In this document: positions 45,301-53,689 of the stretch, piece after piece
Position numbering within the stretch: the stretch's first letter is position 1
Layout: each line of letters begins with the position of its first letter
Assembly: GCA_965660145.1 (NCBI GenBank)
Contig: CBFHYX010000007.1
Location: forward strand, 1-64,000
DNA from: JABURQ01 sp029243145
Lineage (GTDB): Bacteria > Planctomycetota > Planctomycetia > Planctomycetales > Planctomycetaceae
Length of the DNA: 64,000 bases
Reading direction: 5' to 3'
Translations under genes and position numbers: made by a program
Notes under the pieces: model-generated
The model's database searches: none
What the model saw: the letters and a program-made list of their open reading frames with translations, nothing else
Told to the model about the DNA's origin: nothing

Positions 45301-45393
45301 GAAAAAGCGAATGGAAATAAAGCTCAGGCGGCACGTTTACTCGATATGCCTCGCAGTACATTCTATAGTAAGTTAAAGAAATACACTGATTGA
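42328..45393 (+). CDS. Membrane-bound sigma54-dependent response activator (PDZ-like, multi-TM, GAF, AAA+, Fis HTH)
   Basis: 1,021 residues. An N-terminal TM (about 8-30) is followed by a periplasmic PDZ-like part (about 45-150, VDGLEVMGEQPKDEDVLLEV) and about nine further membrane helices (about 156-480). Then come a GAF domain (about 487-635), a coiled coil and the AAA+ sigma54-interaction module: Walker A RGESGTGKELLAE near residue 719, GAFTGA near 767, Walker B GGTIFLDEIGD. A Fis-type HTH closes the protein (GNKAQAARLLDMPRSTFYSK). It should open sigma54 promoters in response to an envelope signal, without a separate kinase. The targets are unknown. Confidence 0.9.
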   Translation: MNSYRRNFLATLGILVVIYSVFVLAFVITSPDLRLRWLVSAPVQVTLPEQGVPIWTVDGLEVMGEQPKDEDVLLEVADKPIHTYLDLASVMFDLYLPKEDPSGSNLLPENSDPSELPEDWIAPVVQIHNGPRMAEVRFQAMSQPGQPVHRSFIVIKSLPWSEMIPTIIWFLLQLSIFAVAGVAFWNRPFDASAQMFFIVCMFGLGAFVGGFHWWMIGGSPLMNAPFIIMGLFLPAVLLHFFLVYPRSFQFLNQHKKLTLTLIYSPPAIGLVAIGALLQYLRAINSQIVPENVEIGIVTHLRQCLHFLSDAVWYSLLISGLYFLGTVVALGVSRLRATTRIERMQLTVMLLAGCVAILPIGYSIWLAHFARVKFVMGEARIPMLLASLVFQLAFVIAIIRYKLMLADQLLTRGLVYYVSSMGLTVGFACLIATVTLIALRMKISLNTFQYLAVVGLFVIATLLLLGVRDRMQQLIDRRFYREKYQLDNAFKRMQNAVGQFADLGSVGQMMFEMCREVLQVDQTALYIREENSSRFILSATNGKLKAPDALVLSEDDLEQLQKTGHIQRHSSSSLGGGSLDLNALDLQIAQAVEMESVIRGLLVLGEKRNHTPYSAEDYAFLQSPLSQIANIGLHSLKAQEDMVHLNEEMQSKMDRIGDQRRQIYLLQAELESLRTEGESQIATKPREILSRDKLIGDSPAIDNVMRMVSKVSRSESSVLIRGESGTGKELLAEILHLNSARSEKQMVKVHCAALSANLLESELFGHVKGAFTGAHQDKQGRFSAANGGTIFLDEIGDISPETQVKLLRVLQTRSFEPVGSSETVHVDVRLVTATHQNLEQLISEGRFREDLYYRLNVISLTLPSLRERPEDLLDLSVHFLNQSAERLGKRLRLSDEVARALEEYHWPGNVRQLQNVIERAVVLAETEIISLNDLPQELLAGDSPKPTPRPKSLLSTSLKRLPERPQESTTVLPVLEHSLSGDDERLQLFQALEKANGNKAQAARLLDMPRSTFYSKLKKYTD

Positions 45394-45430
45394 TACGGTC
45401 ACGATTGACCCGCACTCTAGAGGATTACCA

Positions 45431-46009
45431 ATGTCCCTGACGGCCGAACAGTTTTCCGAACAACGGTGGGAGTTGCCTGAAGACGGTCGTTGGAGTGAAT
45501 TGATTGCGGGAGAAATCGTGCAGCTATCGCCTCCCGATACGATGCACGGCACATCGGTCCTCAATCTTTCCAAGCGTCTTGCCGAACATCGTCAGCGTAA
45601 CCCGAATCTCTCCAGCGCGGCCTGTTTCGATCAGGGATTGGTTGTTTCTCGCCAGCCTGATAGTGTCTTTCTGCCGGCATTGGCGGTCATCCCCGATGTG
45701 GGGCCGTTTGATCTCGCGGATCAGTTTTTCACTGAAAAGTCTCCCACATTGGTTGTGGAAATCGTTTCCTCCACAGATCGTCGAAACATAATCAATTCCA
45801 AGGTCGAAGTTTATTGGGGAATCGGTGTCGAGACGGTTTGGATTGTCGATCAAAATGATCAAGCCGTCTTGGTGCTGAACGGGGCGGGAAACCAGAGTCG
45901 TCTGGCAGAAACCGATCAGTTGACCGATGATGTGTCGCTGCCTGGATTCACCATGCCCGTCGGCGAATTATTCCAAGAGCCGGGTTGGTGGAGCGGCACT
46001 GCAAAGTAG
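45431..46009 (+). CDS. Uma2 family (DUF820) putative endonuclease
   Basis: 192 residues. WELPEDGRWSELIAGEIVQL, SPPDTMHGTSVLNL, IPDVGPFDLADQFF, PTLVVEIVSSTDRRN and KVEVYWGIGVETVWIVD match the Uma2/DUF820 layout, a PD-(D/E)XK-like fold frequent in cyanobacteria and planctomycetes, without a proven role. The catalytic acidic residues (IPDV and VVEIVS) seem present. It lies 37 nt after the sigma54-activator gene and may be co-transcribed with it. Confidence 0.8.
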   Translation: MSLTAEQFSEQRWELPEDGRWSELIAGEIVQLSPPDTMHGTSVLNLSKRLAEHRQRNPNLSSAACFDQGLVVSRQPDSVFLPALAVIPDVGPFDLADQFFTEKSPTLVVEIVSSTDRRNIINSKVEVYWGIGVETVWIVDQNDQAVLVLNGAGNQSRLAETDQLTDDVSLPGFTMPVGELFQEPGWWSGTAK

Positions 46010-46067
46010 GAAGCCTGTTTTTGCTTCCGAGAATTGTTTGCAGAGAAGCACTGATGAGTCGGCGAAC

Positions 46068-47285
46068 TTATTCGGCTGTGAGAAATGCTTTTAATCTTTC
46101 ATCGTCGACGACTTCGCCCTTGGGCAACTCTTTGATGCCGTTGAGGACCGTGGCGACTTCTTCGTCGGTCGCGGCGAAGCCGATCTCTTTCAGTCGGTGT
46201 TCGACGGCTCGTTTGCCCGAATGTCTGCCGAGGACGAGTTTGATTCCCGATTCACCGACAGTTTCTGGTCGGAAGGGAAGGTAGGTATCGGGGTTTTTGA
46301 GCAGGCCATCTTGATGAATGCCGGCTTCGGTGGCGAAAATGTTGGAACCACCAATCGGTTTCTGGGGTGACAGCCGAATGCCCGTTAACTCGGCCACCAT
46401 GCGGCAGAGCGGGGCGAGTTTGGTGGTATCAATCTTATGGGTACGATTGAATTGATCCTGATGCAGGGTCAACGCCATCACCACTTCTTCGAGTGACGCA
46501 TTTCCCGAACGTTCACCAATACCGTTGACCGTGCATTGAACGACGTTCGCACCTTCTTCAATGCTTGCCAAGGTGTTTGCGACGGCGAGTCCCAAGTCGT
46601 TGTGGTAATGGACCGCGAGAAGTGCTTTATCAATATTCGGGACGTTGTCTTGAATCTGTCTGATGAAGACTCGCGCCTTTTCAGGCGTGAGAATGCCGAC
46701 GGTATCAGGGAAGCCTACGGTTGTCGCACCCGCTTCAATCGCCTTCGTGTAACATTCGCAGAGATAATCGACTTCAGTCCGGCTGGCGTCTTCGGGACTG
46801 AACGCGACGACCGTGAATTTGTCAGCCGCGTAGCCGACAGTTTCTACGATCAAGTCGAGAATTTCTTCTTTTGATTTTTGTAATTTATCGCGGCGGTGCA
46901 GGGGACTGGTGCCGCAAAACAGGCTGACGCCGCGTTTGTGGTTTGGTTGTCCATCAAGTGCTCGGTCGGCAGCGTCAATGTCACCCCGAAGGGTACGACA
47001 TAACGAAGTGAGGACCGGTCCCTTCACCTTACCGACCATCATTTGCATCGCTTTGATGTCGTTCTCGGAGGAAGCGGCGAAACCCGCATCTATGGAATGA
47101 ATGCCGGCCGCTTCCAGAGCGAGGGCAATTTGAACTTTTTCTTCGGGTTCGAGTGTCGCGCCGGGCATTTGCTCCCCGTCACGCAGTGTTGTGTCACTGA
47201 ACAGGACCGCTCCCGAGCGTTTGTGATGTGAGATCACGAGAGGCTTGACCAGCCTTTCCAACCATTTTTGTACGAAATTAGACAA
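46068..47285 (-). CDS. leuA: 2-isopropylmalate synthase-like enzyme without regulatory domain
   Basis: 405 residues. This is a DRE-TIM aldolase-superfamily acyltransferase: SDTTLRDGEQMPGATLEPEE, GFPDTVGILTPEKARVF, LLAVHYHNDLGLAVANTLAS with the metal HxH, and GIGERSGNASLEEVVMAL. The SNIFATEAGIHQDGLLKNP stretch is typical of LeuA/homocitrate synthases. The C-terminal domain that binds leucine in canonical LeuA (about 510 residues) is missing, so feedback control must differ. Homocitrate or citramalate synthesis is an alternative. No other leu genes are adjacent. Confidence 0.85.
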   Translation of the reverse strand: MSNFVQKWLERLVKPLVISHHKRSGAVLFSDTTLRDGEQMPGATLEPEEKVQIALALEAAGIHSIDAGFAASSENDIKAMQMMVGKVKGPVLTSLCRTLRGDIDAADRALDGQPNHKRGVSLFCGTSPLHRRDKLQKSKEEILDLIVETVGYAADKFTVVAFSPEDASRTEVDYLCECYTKAIEAGATTVGFPDTVGILTPEKARVFIRQIQDNVPNIDKALLAVHYHNDLGLAVANTLASIEEGANVVQCTVNGIGERSGNASLEEVVMALTLHQDQFNRTHKIDTTKLAPLCRMVAELTGIRLSPQKPIGGSNIFATEAGIHQDGLLKNPDTYLPFRPETVGESGIKLVLGRHSGKRAVEHRLKEIGFAATDEEVATVLNGIKELPKGEVVDDERLKAFLTAE

Positions 47286-47432
47286 GTAAAGAACTCTCTG
47301 TAGCGCGATTCGTCAATGGGGTGTGGAGCCATTTAAACAGGCCCGGTTTACGTGACCGCTCATTGTACAGCGTCATTCCCACACGATGCAATTGTATCAG
47401 ATGAGGCGGTTGCAATGTGCCGTTGATCAATG

Positions 47433-49349
47433 TTATTTTTTCAACAGTGCCGGGACTTTCTCCTTCAATAACTCAATAGTCGCCGCTGCCGAGACAACTT
47501 TTCCCTGTTGATCAATCAAGATCATGGCGGGAGGCATGAGGATGCCGAGTTTTACGGCAGGAGGGCTGTCGAGTCCTCCCTCTTCATGAATATGGGGCCA
47601 AGGCATATCATTTCTTTTGATAAACTCGGCGAGTCCGTCAGAGACCAAATCGACATTCACGCCGACAATTTCAAAGCCTTTTGAGCGATACTCTTGGGAG
47701 AGTGCTTGCAATTGTGGAAGTTCTTCCAAAAAAGGACGACTCCAGGTGGCCCAGTAAGTGAGTACGACAACACGGCCTCGATAGCGAGAGAGGTCGAGTG
47801 TTGGACCGGTCAGGGATTTACCGGAAAACTCAAGAACTTGGCCTTCGAGGCCCATTCGTTTAAGTGCGCCTGTGGCCTTTTGTCCGAGAATTGTGTTCTC
47901 GTAGGACGAAGCGATACGACGATACCATGTTTTTGCTTCATCGGTGCGTCCACTAATCTCATAAGACGAGGCAATTTGAAACGAGGCATCGGCGGCTTCT
48001 TCGGTTTTGGGGTAACGACTCACAAACTGTTCGAGTGAATTCATCCACGACTTTTGCAACTCTTCTTGTTCGTCGGCAGGAGTCGAGTTGGCACGTTGAC
48101 TATATTCTGACGTCAATCGGCGATACGTGATATAAGGGATCAGGTCACTGTCGGGGCTACGTGATTTGAGCGAGTCCTCAAATCCTTTCAGGCGTTGCAC
48201 TCCTTCTGCATAGGCTCCAATCTGGACGGCTGCTGTGATGCCATCGATCAATTGTTTCATCCAGAGTTCGCGTTCTTCCGGTGTCTCAGACAGGGAAACC
48301 AGTTTTTGCAAGATATCGGCTCGGCGTTTATTGTAGGTGCCAAGAGCTTCGACACCATCTTCCAGACGCGGACTTTTTTCGTCCAGTTTTTGGAGTTGAT
48401 CGAGCAGTTCGCGGGCTTCCGCCGAACTGGCTGTTGGTGCCATGATTTCACCTTCACCGGTCGATTGCGAGGGACGGAGAAGCACCCCGCCAAATTCAAT
48501 GGGGTCAGAATTCTGATCGATCAACTGGGGGAATGATGCCAGCTTCCACGTGTTGCCCACCAAAACGAGTTCTCCGATTTGGAGCAAATCCACTTCTCCC
48601 TTGTTTTCTATCAGAGCACGGGTGTTTTCGTAAACTTGAAGATCCTGCTTGGCCTTGCCTGCATCTCCGGGAATCGTTCCCGGAAGACCGGCATCGTAAC
48701 GCAGCCAAGTCGTCGACGTGTTGATCTGCTTGGCAGATGTGACGATTTGCATTTTGCGTTCGAGGTTGCTGGTTTGTTCCAGAATTTCTCTGGCGAGATC
48801 GGTGCGAATACCCAATCCCTGCAAATCGGAGGAGGTGACCATCAATGATTGCAGGAGTTTTGTGTCACCATTTTTGAGAGAATAAAACGCCAACTCGCAA
48901 ACTTCTTCGACAGAAATTTGCTTCCAGCTATCGATGATTTTGTCTTCATTTTGGTCGATGCCCCAGCGTGTGCCCCCGGTATTGAGCCACCGCGATTGGT
49001 CGGCTATTTTATTGTTGTTGGAGTCCTCATCACGATACACCTCGATTCCACCACGAAAATAACTCCAGCGATCAACCGTATTGTCCCCATTGGTGTCCAT
49101 AAACTTTCGCAAAGTTTCCCCTTGTGGTCCTCTGACCACCCATCCCGAGCCGCTTTTTTCCTGAACGACCTGAACGGTGCAGTTCGCAACTTCACTTTGT
49201 GAAGGTGTGTCGAACTCGACGTACTTCTGAACAGGTTTATATTTCAAGGCAACTTCTGGCGTCACTCCTTGGGCGAAAGAGGTCGAGTTTGCCGTCCAAA
49301 GCGAGAAGACGGTCATCAGCAGAATGATTGAACGAAAAGAGACAGGCAT
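47433..49349 (-). CDS. Secreted TlpA-like protein with cysteine-less thioredoxin domain
   Basis: 638 residues from ATG 49349 (AAGGGAG 8 nt upstream), with signal peptide FRSIILLMTVFSLWTANSTSFAQ. Residues about 80-140 carry three EF-hand/dockerin-like acidic loops (DTNGDNTVDRW, DEDSNNNKIADQS, DQNEDKIIDSW), likely calcium sites. A helical middle with TPR-like segments (about 400-490) follows. The C-terminal domain has the TlpA layout (VVVLTYWATWSRPFLEELP) but WCxxC is replaced by WSRP, so it cannot do cysteine chemistry. It may be a scaffold. The role is unknown. Confidence 0.8.
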   Translation of the reverse strand: MPVSFRSIILLMTVFSLWTANSTSFAQGVTPEVALKYKPVQKYVEFDTPSQSEVANCTVQVVQEKSGSGWVVRGPQGETLRKFMDTNGDNTVDRWSYFRGGIEVYRDEDSNNNKIADQSRWLNTGGTRWGIDQNEDKIIDSWKQISVEEVCELAFYSLKNGDTKLLQSLMVTSSDLQGLGIRTDLAREILEQTSNLERKMQIVTSAKQINTSTTWLRYDAGLPGTIPGDAGKAKQDLQVYENTRALIENKGEVDLLQIGELVLVGNTWKLASFPQLIDQNSDPIEFGGVLLRPSQSTGEGEIMAPTASSAEARELLDQLQKLDEKSPRLEDGVEALGTYNKRRADILQKLVSLSETPEERELWMKQLIDGITAAVQIGAYAEGVQRLKGFEDSLKSRSPDSDLIPYITYRRLTSEYSQRANSTPADEQEELQKSWMNSLEQFVSRYPKTEEAADASFQIASSYEISGRTDEAKTWYRRIASSYENTILGQKATGALKRMGLEGQVLEFSGKSLTGPTLDLSRYRGRVVVLTYWATWSRPFLEELPQLQALSQEYRSKGFEIVGVNVDLVSDGLAEFIKRNDMPWPHIHEEGGLDSPPAVKLGILMPPAMILIDQQGKVVSAAATIELLKEKVPALLKK

Positions 49350-49497
49350 CCGATTCACTCCCTTGCGTCGGCAGAGTTTCCATGGAAAATGGATTTATCA
49401 GTAGTAAATGTTACCGAATTCTAGTACAGATCTGACTAGAAAGTCAGCCTCAGTTTGACCGGTATTTCTTTTTTGAAGACCGAATTTCAGGACGAAT

Positions 49498-49902
49498 ATG
49501 AAAGTCTCCCCCAAAACAGGTACTCTCCGGAAACGCGAATTTTTCGTTTCTCAAGACCAGTGTATCGATTTTGACGGCATTTCGATTCTGGCCTCTCCCC
49601 ATTTGCTTTGGGAAATGGAGCATTGTGCTCTCGACTTGTTGCAGGAGTCGTTGGAGAAAGGTGAGATTTCTCTCGGAGTACAAATCGATATCGAGCATCG
49701 CTCCATGGCAATCGAACTCGACCATGTGATTTGTACTGCCAAGGTCGTTCACCGAGAAGGCCCGCTGGTCACATTCCATATTGCTGCTGAGGCCCATGGG
49801 AAGTGTCTTGCACAGGGACTTCACAAACGGCGAGTTGTCGACAGAGCGGGAGTGAAATCTCGTTTGGAATCTTTACGAATGAGCACTTTGGAGAATCAAT
49901 GA
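49498..49902 (+). CDS. Hotdog-fold thioesterase-like protein
   Basis: 134 residues from ATG 49498. ILASPHLLWEMEHCALDLLQ, ISLGVQIDIEHRSMAIELDH, VTFHIAAEAHGKCLAQGLHK and RRVVDRAG fit FlK-like (fluoroacetyl-CoA type) thioesterases, a hotdog-fold dimer acting on acyl-CoA. The catalytic acid and His residues seem to be in EMEHC and IEHRS. The stop overlaps the next gene's ATG (ATGA), so the two are translationally coupled. Confidence 0.78.
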   Translation: MKVSPKTGTLRKREFFVSQDQCIDFDGISILASPHLLWEMEHCALDLLQESLEKGEISLGVQIDIEHRSMAIELDHVICTAKVVHREGPLVTFHIAAEAHGKCLAQGLHKRRVVDRAGVKSRLESLRMSTLENQ

Positions 49903-50204
49903 TACACGTCGTCGCACAAATTACACTCAAGCCAGGTTGTCGATCTGATTTTCTGGCTGAGTTTCATCAACTCGTTCCTCTCGTGCATGCCGAAGAGGGA
50001 TGCTTGGAGTACGGACCGACCATCGATGCGGAAACACCGGTTGATGCCCAGGTGACCGATGATAATCTGGTCGTGGTTGTCGAAAAGTGGGAATCGATTT
50101 CTCATCTTGAAGCGCATCTCGTTGCCGATCACATGCAGGCTTACCGAGAGCAAGTCAAAGACATGGTCGTGGAAACGAGTTTGCAGATTCTCTCTCCGGC
50201 CTAA
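49899..50204 (+). CDS. ABM-family putative quinol monooxygenase
   Basis: 101 residues from ATG 49899. IHVVAQITLKPGCRSDFLAE, VPLVHAEEGCLEYGPTID and VVVVEKWESISHLEAHLVAD fit the antibiotic biosynthesis monooxygenase (YgiN-like) fold, a ferredoxin-like dimer. The substrate is unknown. It sits in an operon with the thioesterase upstream (4-base overlap) and the methyltransferase 46 nt downstream. Confidence 0.85.
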   Translation: MIHVVAQITLKPGCRSDFLAEFHQLVPLVHAEEGCLEYGPTIDAETPVDAQVTDDNLVVVVEKWESISHLEAHLVADHMQAYREQVKDMVVETSLQILSPA

Positions 50205-50250
50205 AGTGCTGAAACTACCGATTCTCTGGAAATGATCGTGAAGGAGCGTT

Positions 50251-50895
50251 GTGGGAAACCTGTCGACTTTTTATTCCGAGTTTCGTCAGCGGTACTACAC
50301 CACCGGATCAATCATCCCGAGTAGTCGGTTTCTTGCTGCGGCGATCACGAAACCTCTTACCAAGCGAGAAGGCCCTCGGCGCGTCCTCGAAATTGGTCCA
50401 GGAACCGGAGCTTTCACACAAAAAATCGTCAAACAACTTCGACCTGACGATCAGTTTGATATCGTCGAGATCAATCCGACATTCGCAGCAGTGATCCGTG
50501 ATCAGTTCGAGCAAAATCCTGCGTATCAAAGAGTGGCCGACATTTCGAAGGTGCATGAAACCCCCTTGCAGGAATTTCAGTACGATGCGCCGTACGACAT
50601 CATCATTTCCGGGTTACCCACCACCAACTTTGATGTTCCACTGGTGAAGGAAATCTTTGAGACGTTTGTGGAGTTGTTGGCACCCGGTGGGGAGCTTTCC
50701 TACTTCGAATATATGTATCTGCGCCAGATGCGCAAATACGTTGATAAAAAATCGAATCGACTTCGACTTCGAGAAATGGATCGAGTGATTCAACCGTTTC
50801 ACGACGAGATGCGTTTTGATCGTAGTTGGGTCTGGTTGAACCTCTCACCAGCGTGGGTGCATCATTTGCGAAAATCTCCCGAGTCTGCAAATTGA
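50251..50895 (+). CDS. PmtA/KsgA-like SAM-dependent methyltransferase
   Basis: 214 residues from GTG 50251, with GAAGGAG 5-6 nt upstream. The SAM-binding motif VLEIGPGTGAFTQKIVKQLR, DIVEINPTFAAVIRDQFEQN and DIIISGLPTTNFDVPLVKEI resemble phospholipid N-methyltransferases (PmtA) and the rRNA dimethyltransferase superfamily. GLPTTNF is closer to the lipid-methylating enzymes than the KsgA NPPY. It could methylate phosphatidylethanolamine or a related membrane amine. It is the third gene of the operon starting at 49498. Confidence 0.75.
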   Translation: MGNLSTFYSEFRQRYYTTGSIIPSSRFLAAAITKPLTKREGPRRVLEIGPGTGAFTQKIVKQLRPDDQFDIVEINPTFAAVIRDQFEQNPAYQRVADISKVHETPLQEFQYDAPYDIIISGLPTTNFDVPLVKEIFETFVELLAPGGELSYFEYMYLRQMRKYVDKKSNRLRLREMDRVIQPFHDEMRFDRSWVWLNLSPAWVHHLRKSPESAN

Positions 50896-50916
50896 GAATT
50901 TTGCTGGTTGAGATTT

Positions 50917-51417
50917 TTAATGGGAAATTTTACAGCCTTTGAGTTTATTCTTGAGTGTATCAATCGCTTCCTTGGAAACCTGTGTTCCGTGCAGGTAAAG
51001 TTGGGAGAGGTTGCTTAGCGCCGAGAGTTTCTCAAGCCCCTCGTCTGTAATTGCCGTGTAAGAAAGCTCTAAACTCTTGAGTCCTTTAATTTTCGCAATG
51101 GAACTCATGCCCTCATCTGTGACTTGAGTTCCGTAAAGATTCAAGACTTCCAACTCGCCGAGAGGTTTCAAACTGACTAAGTCCAAATCATTGAATTTCT
51201 TTTCGGAGAGATTCACTTCCGTCACTAACAAATTTTCTTGTGGAAGTTGACCTTGCTTCTTGATGAGGATGCCGACATCTTGGACTCGAACATACCCCCC
51301 CTTTGTGAGAACCAGAAGAGCGGCATTTCGGTTTTCGCCATAGTTTTCGGAATCACCACCACATCCTGCTAATAAGCAAGAGATGGTAATGATGGCTATC
51401 AAGTATATATGTCGCAT
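50917..51417 (-). CDS. Leucine-rich repeat lipoprotein
   Basis: 166 residues from ATG 51417 (GAGGAG 9 nt upstream). The lipobox LLAGC at about residues 15-19 predicts lipid attachment. Three leucine-rich repeats follow: LEVLNLYGTQVTDEGMSSIA, LKSLELSYTAITDEGLEKLS and LSQLYLHGTQVSKEAI. Planctomycetes have many of these short secreted LRR proteins. The binding partner is unknown. Confidence 0.8.
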   Translation of the reverse strand: MRHIYLIAIITISCLLAGCGGDSENYGENRNAALLVLTKGGYVRVQDVGILIKKQGQLPQENLLVTEVNLSEKKFNDLDLVSLKPLGELEVLNLYGTQVTDEGMSSIAKIKGLKSLELSYTAITDEGLEKLSALSNLSQLYLHGTQVSKEAIDTLKNKLKGCKISH

Positions 51418-51511
51418 CGAGACGCGCTCCTCTGAAGAGGGTGGAGATGATACATTGAATTCTTCACACATATGATTTCTCACACATTACGAAGGAGACA
51501 CTCTGTCTGCA

Positions 51512-52054
51512 ATGCCTTCAATCTCGCAATCAGACTGGAATCTGTCCTCGCACCCGGCTCGACAGACAGACGATGCCCTGCTGAAAGACTGCGAACTGAC
51601 CTTTGGTCGAGCGAGTGGTCCTGGGGGGCAACATCGCAATAAAGTCGAAACCGCCGTCACGATTCGACATCTTCCGAGTGGGGTGCAGGCTTCTGCCGTT
51701 GAACGTCGCAGCCAGAAAGAGAACCGAAAAGTCGCGACTTTTCGTCTCAAAATCCAACTGGCGGTTGAATTGGAAGTCTATGCCACTGAAGGAGAGATTC
51801 CCTCAGAATTGTGGGGAGATCGTTGTCGGGGTGGAAAAATCTCTTGTAATGAGGAGCATCAGGACGCACCTTCGATGTTGGCAGAGGCAATTGTTTGCTG
51901 CCGTTTGCATGGATTTGTCCACACGGCAGTGGCCACTCAACTCGGTTGTTCGGGAACACAGTTGTTGAAGTTTCTGGCCAAATTTTCGGCAGCACGCCGA
52001 TATTTCGAGAAATCACGTTCCGAGCGGGGTTTGCCGACTCTAAAATTTCGTTGA
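51512..52054 (+). CDS. Release-factor-like peptidyl-tRNA hydrolase domain protein
   Basis: 180 residues. The GGQ catalytic loop is present in ASGPGGQHRNKVETAVTIRH with the following RSQKENRK helix, as in domain 3 of RF1/RF2 and in ArfB. The codon-recognition domain of release factors is missing. The C-terminal part (about 95-180) is not the short basic tail of ArfB but holds a helix-turn-helix-like HTAVATQLGCSGTQLLKFLA. It may rescue stalled ribosomes. It is divergent from the LRR lipoprotein. Confidence 0.8.
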   Translation: MPSISQSDWNLSSHPARQTDDALLKDCELTFGRASGPGGQHRNKVETAVTIRHLPSGVQASAVERRSQKENRKVATFRLKIQLAVELEVYATEGEIPSELWGDRCRGGKISCNEEHQDAPSMLAEAIVCCRLHGFVHTAVATQLGCSGTQLLKFLAKFSAARRYFEKSRSERGLPTLKFR

Positions 52055-52187
52055 TTCTCAGTCTAATCGCTCAAATTCAGAATTCGGCAGGTGACGATTC
52101 GACGCTTCGATGAAATAATGGAATCAACAATTGTTCCCTCCCCTGATTTGGGGATCACCGTCACCATTCACAAGACCTCCTTTTATT

Positions 52188-53687
52188 ATGTCAGACTCTT
52201 TCAGGCAGGCTGAATCGCGTAGTTTTTCGCTACCAGGACTGCTGGCGTTGTTGGCCGGATGTGGTCAAATTTTCGCCACCTGGAAGTTTCGATCCTACAC
52301 CAGTGGTTGGGATGATGGGCTGCGAATCGGCAACTATGCCGTGGCATTCTGCTTAACACTCTGGGGGCTGAAGCAGATTGTGGCAGAGTGGCAATCCAGC
52401 CCCACTCGCACTCACGGGACTCGCGCGGGGCGACGCAAACAATATCGGGTTAACATTCCTGTCGAGGGGATTGTTTTTCTCGTGATTATGTCGGTCATGT
52501 TCATCGGCGCAATGCTTGGTAAGCAGAACATGTTATTACTTGTCTTCTCTCTTATGGCGGGCGCATTTGTCGCGAATGGATTCATCTCATTCAATCTATT
52601 GCGACACCTTTCCGTAAAACGTCAATTGCCGTCGTTGATCACAGCGGGAGACCCCGCCAATTTCTATATTGAAGTCAGCAACCAAAAAATGATGACTGTC
52701 TGGGTGTTGACGGTCACTGATTCGATTGTGAATGAGAATGAGAGCTTACGGGCGTCTGTGGTGTTTACACGCATCCCCGGACACGGAAAAAAACTGGGGC
52801 AATATCGTGTTCAGTTAATGCAGCGCGGAAAATACCAAATTGGCCCGGTTGTCTTCTCAACGCGATTTCCGTTGGGGATCGTCGAGCGATCGGCTGTCGT
52901 GCATACGACAGAAGAAGTGATTGTGTGTCCGCGACCGGGAACTCTGTTGGTGAGTCGTCAGTCGCTTCGTTCTCAAGATCAGCTTGTGATGCGGAACACG
53001 ACTCGTGTCGGAGCTTACGATGATGAGTTTCATCGCATTCGTGAGTATCGGTATGGCGATAATCCCAAAGCCATCCATTGGCGTTCTTCGGCTCGTCGAA
53101 ATGAACTGATGGTCAAAGAGTTTCACGAAAGTCGTGATGAAAATCTGATGATTCTCCTCGATTTGTGGCAACCACAGTATCCTGAAACGGAGCATTTGGA
53201 ATGTGTCGAAACTGCGATTAGTTTTGCCACGACAATCATTAAAGATCATTTAGCAGCCGTACGCGATTCCGAAATCCAAATTGCCGGATCGGGCGTTGAA
53301 TTCTCGGAATGGTCGGGTGCTGCTGGCATGAGCGGTTGGGAATCGGTCTTAGAATATTTGGCTTTGATTCAGGCGGGACCAACCACTGAATTGGGCGATC
53401 TGAATCAGTATTGGAAGACTCAACGGAAAGCCGACACCCGATGTTTGTTAATCACGACTCGTTCGCTCCCCGAGTTGTCGGAAATATTTGAAGACTCCAG
53501 TGTGGACTCTGAGAATACTCAACTCTCGTTTGAAATGGATTTATTGATTTACTCGGCCACCAAAGGCGGGCTGAATGGACTCTTTGAGCCTCCTGAAAAT
53601 CTCATCACTTACGAAGGGATCTCTAGCGATCCGCGTCAACGAGTCGTCTCGGTCGATGACTCAGAACGCTCGGAAAGGAATTCCTGA
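52188..53687 (+). CDS. DUF58 domain membrane protein
   Basis: 499 residues from ATG 52188. Two early TM segments (about 20-60) and two more (about 95-145) precede the DUF58 region with IREYRYGDNPKAIHWRSSAR and ELMVKEFHESRDENLMILLD (about 310-360). In many bacteria DUF58 proteins sit between a MoxR AAA+ ATPase and a transglutaminase-like protein. Only the latter is next door here, 2 nt downstream. The function is still unclear. No ATPase is nearby. Confidence 0.85.
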   Translation: MSDSFRQAESRSFSLPGLLALLAGCGQIFATWKFRSYTSGWDDGLRIGNYAVAFCLTLWGLKQIVAEWQSSPTRTHGTRAGRRKQYRVNIPVEGIVFLVIMSVMFIGAMLGKQNMLLLVFSLMAGAFVANGFISFNLLRHLSVKRQLPSLITAGDPANFYIEVSNQKMMTVWVLTVTDSIVNENESLRASVVFTRIPGHGKKLGQYRVQLMQRGKYQIGPVVFSTRFPLGIVERSAVVHTTEEVIVCPRPGTLLVSRQSLRSQDQLVMRNTTRVGAYDDEFHRIREYRYGDNPKAIHWRSSARRNELMVKEFHESRDENLMILLDLWQPQYPETEHLECVETAISFATTIIKDHLAAVRDSEIQIAGSGVEFSEWSGAAGMSGWESVLEYLALIQAGPTTELGDLNQYWKTQRKADTRCLLITTRSLPELSEIFEDSSVDSENTQLSFEMDLLIYSATKGGLNGLFEPPENLITYEGISSDPRQRVVSVDDSERSERNS

Positions 53688-53689
53688 AG

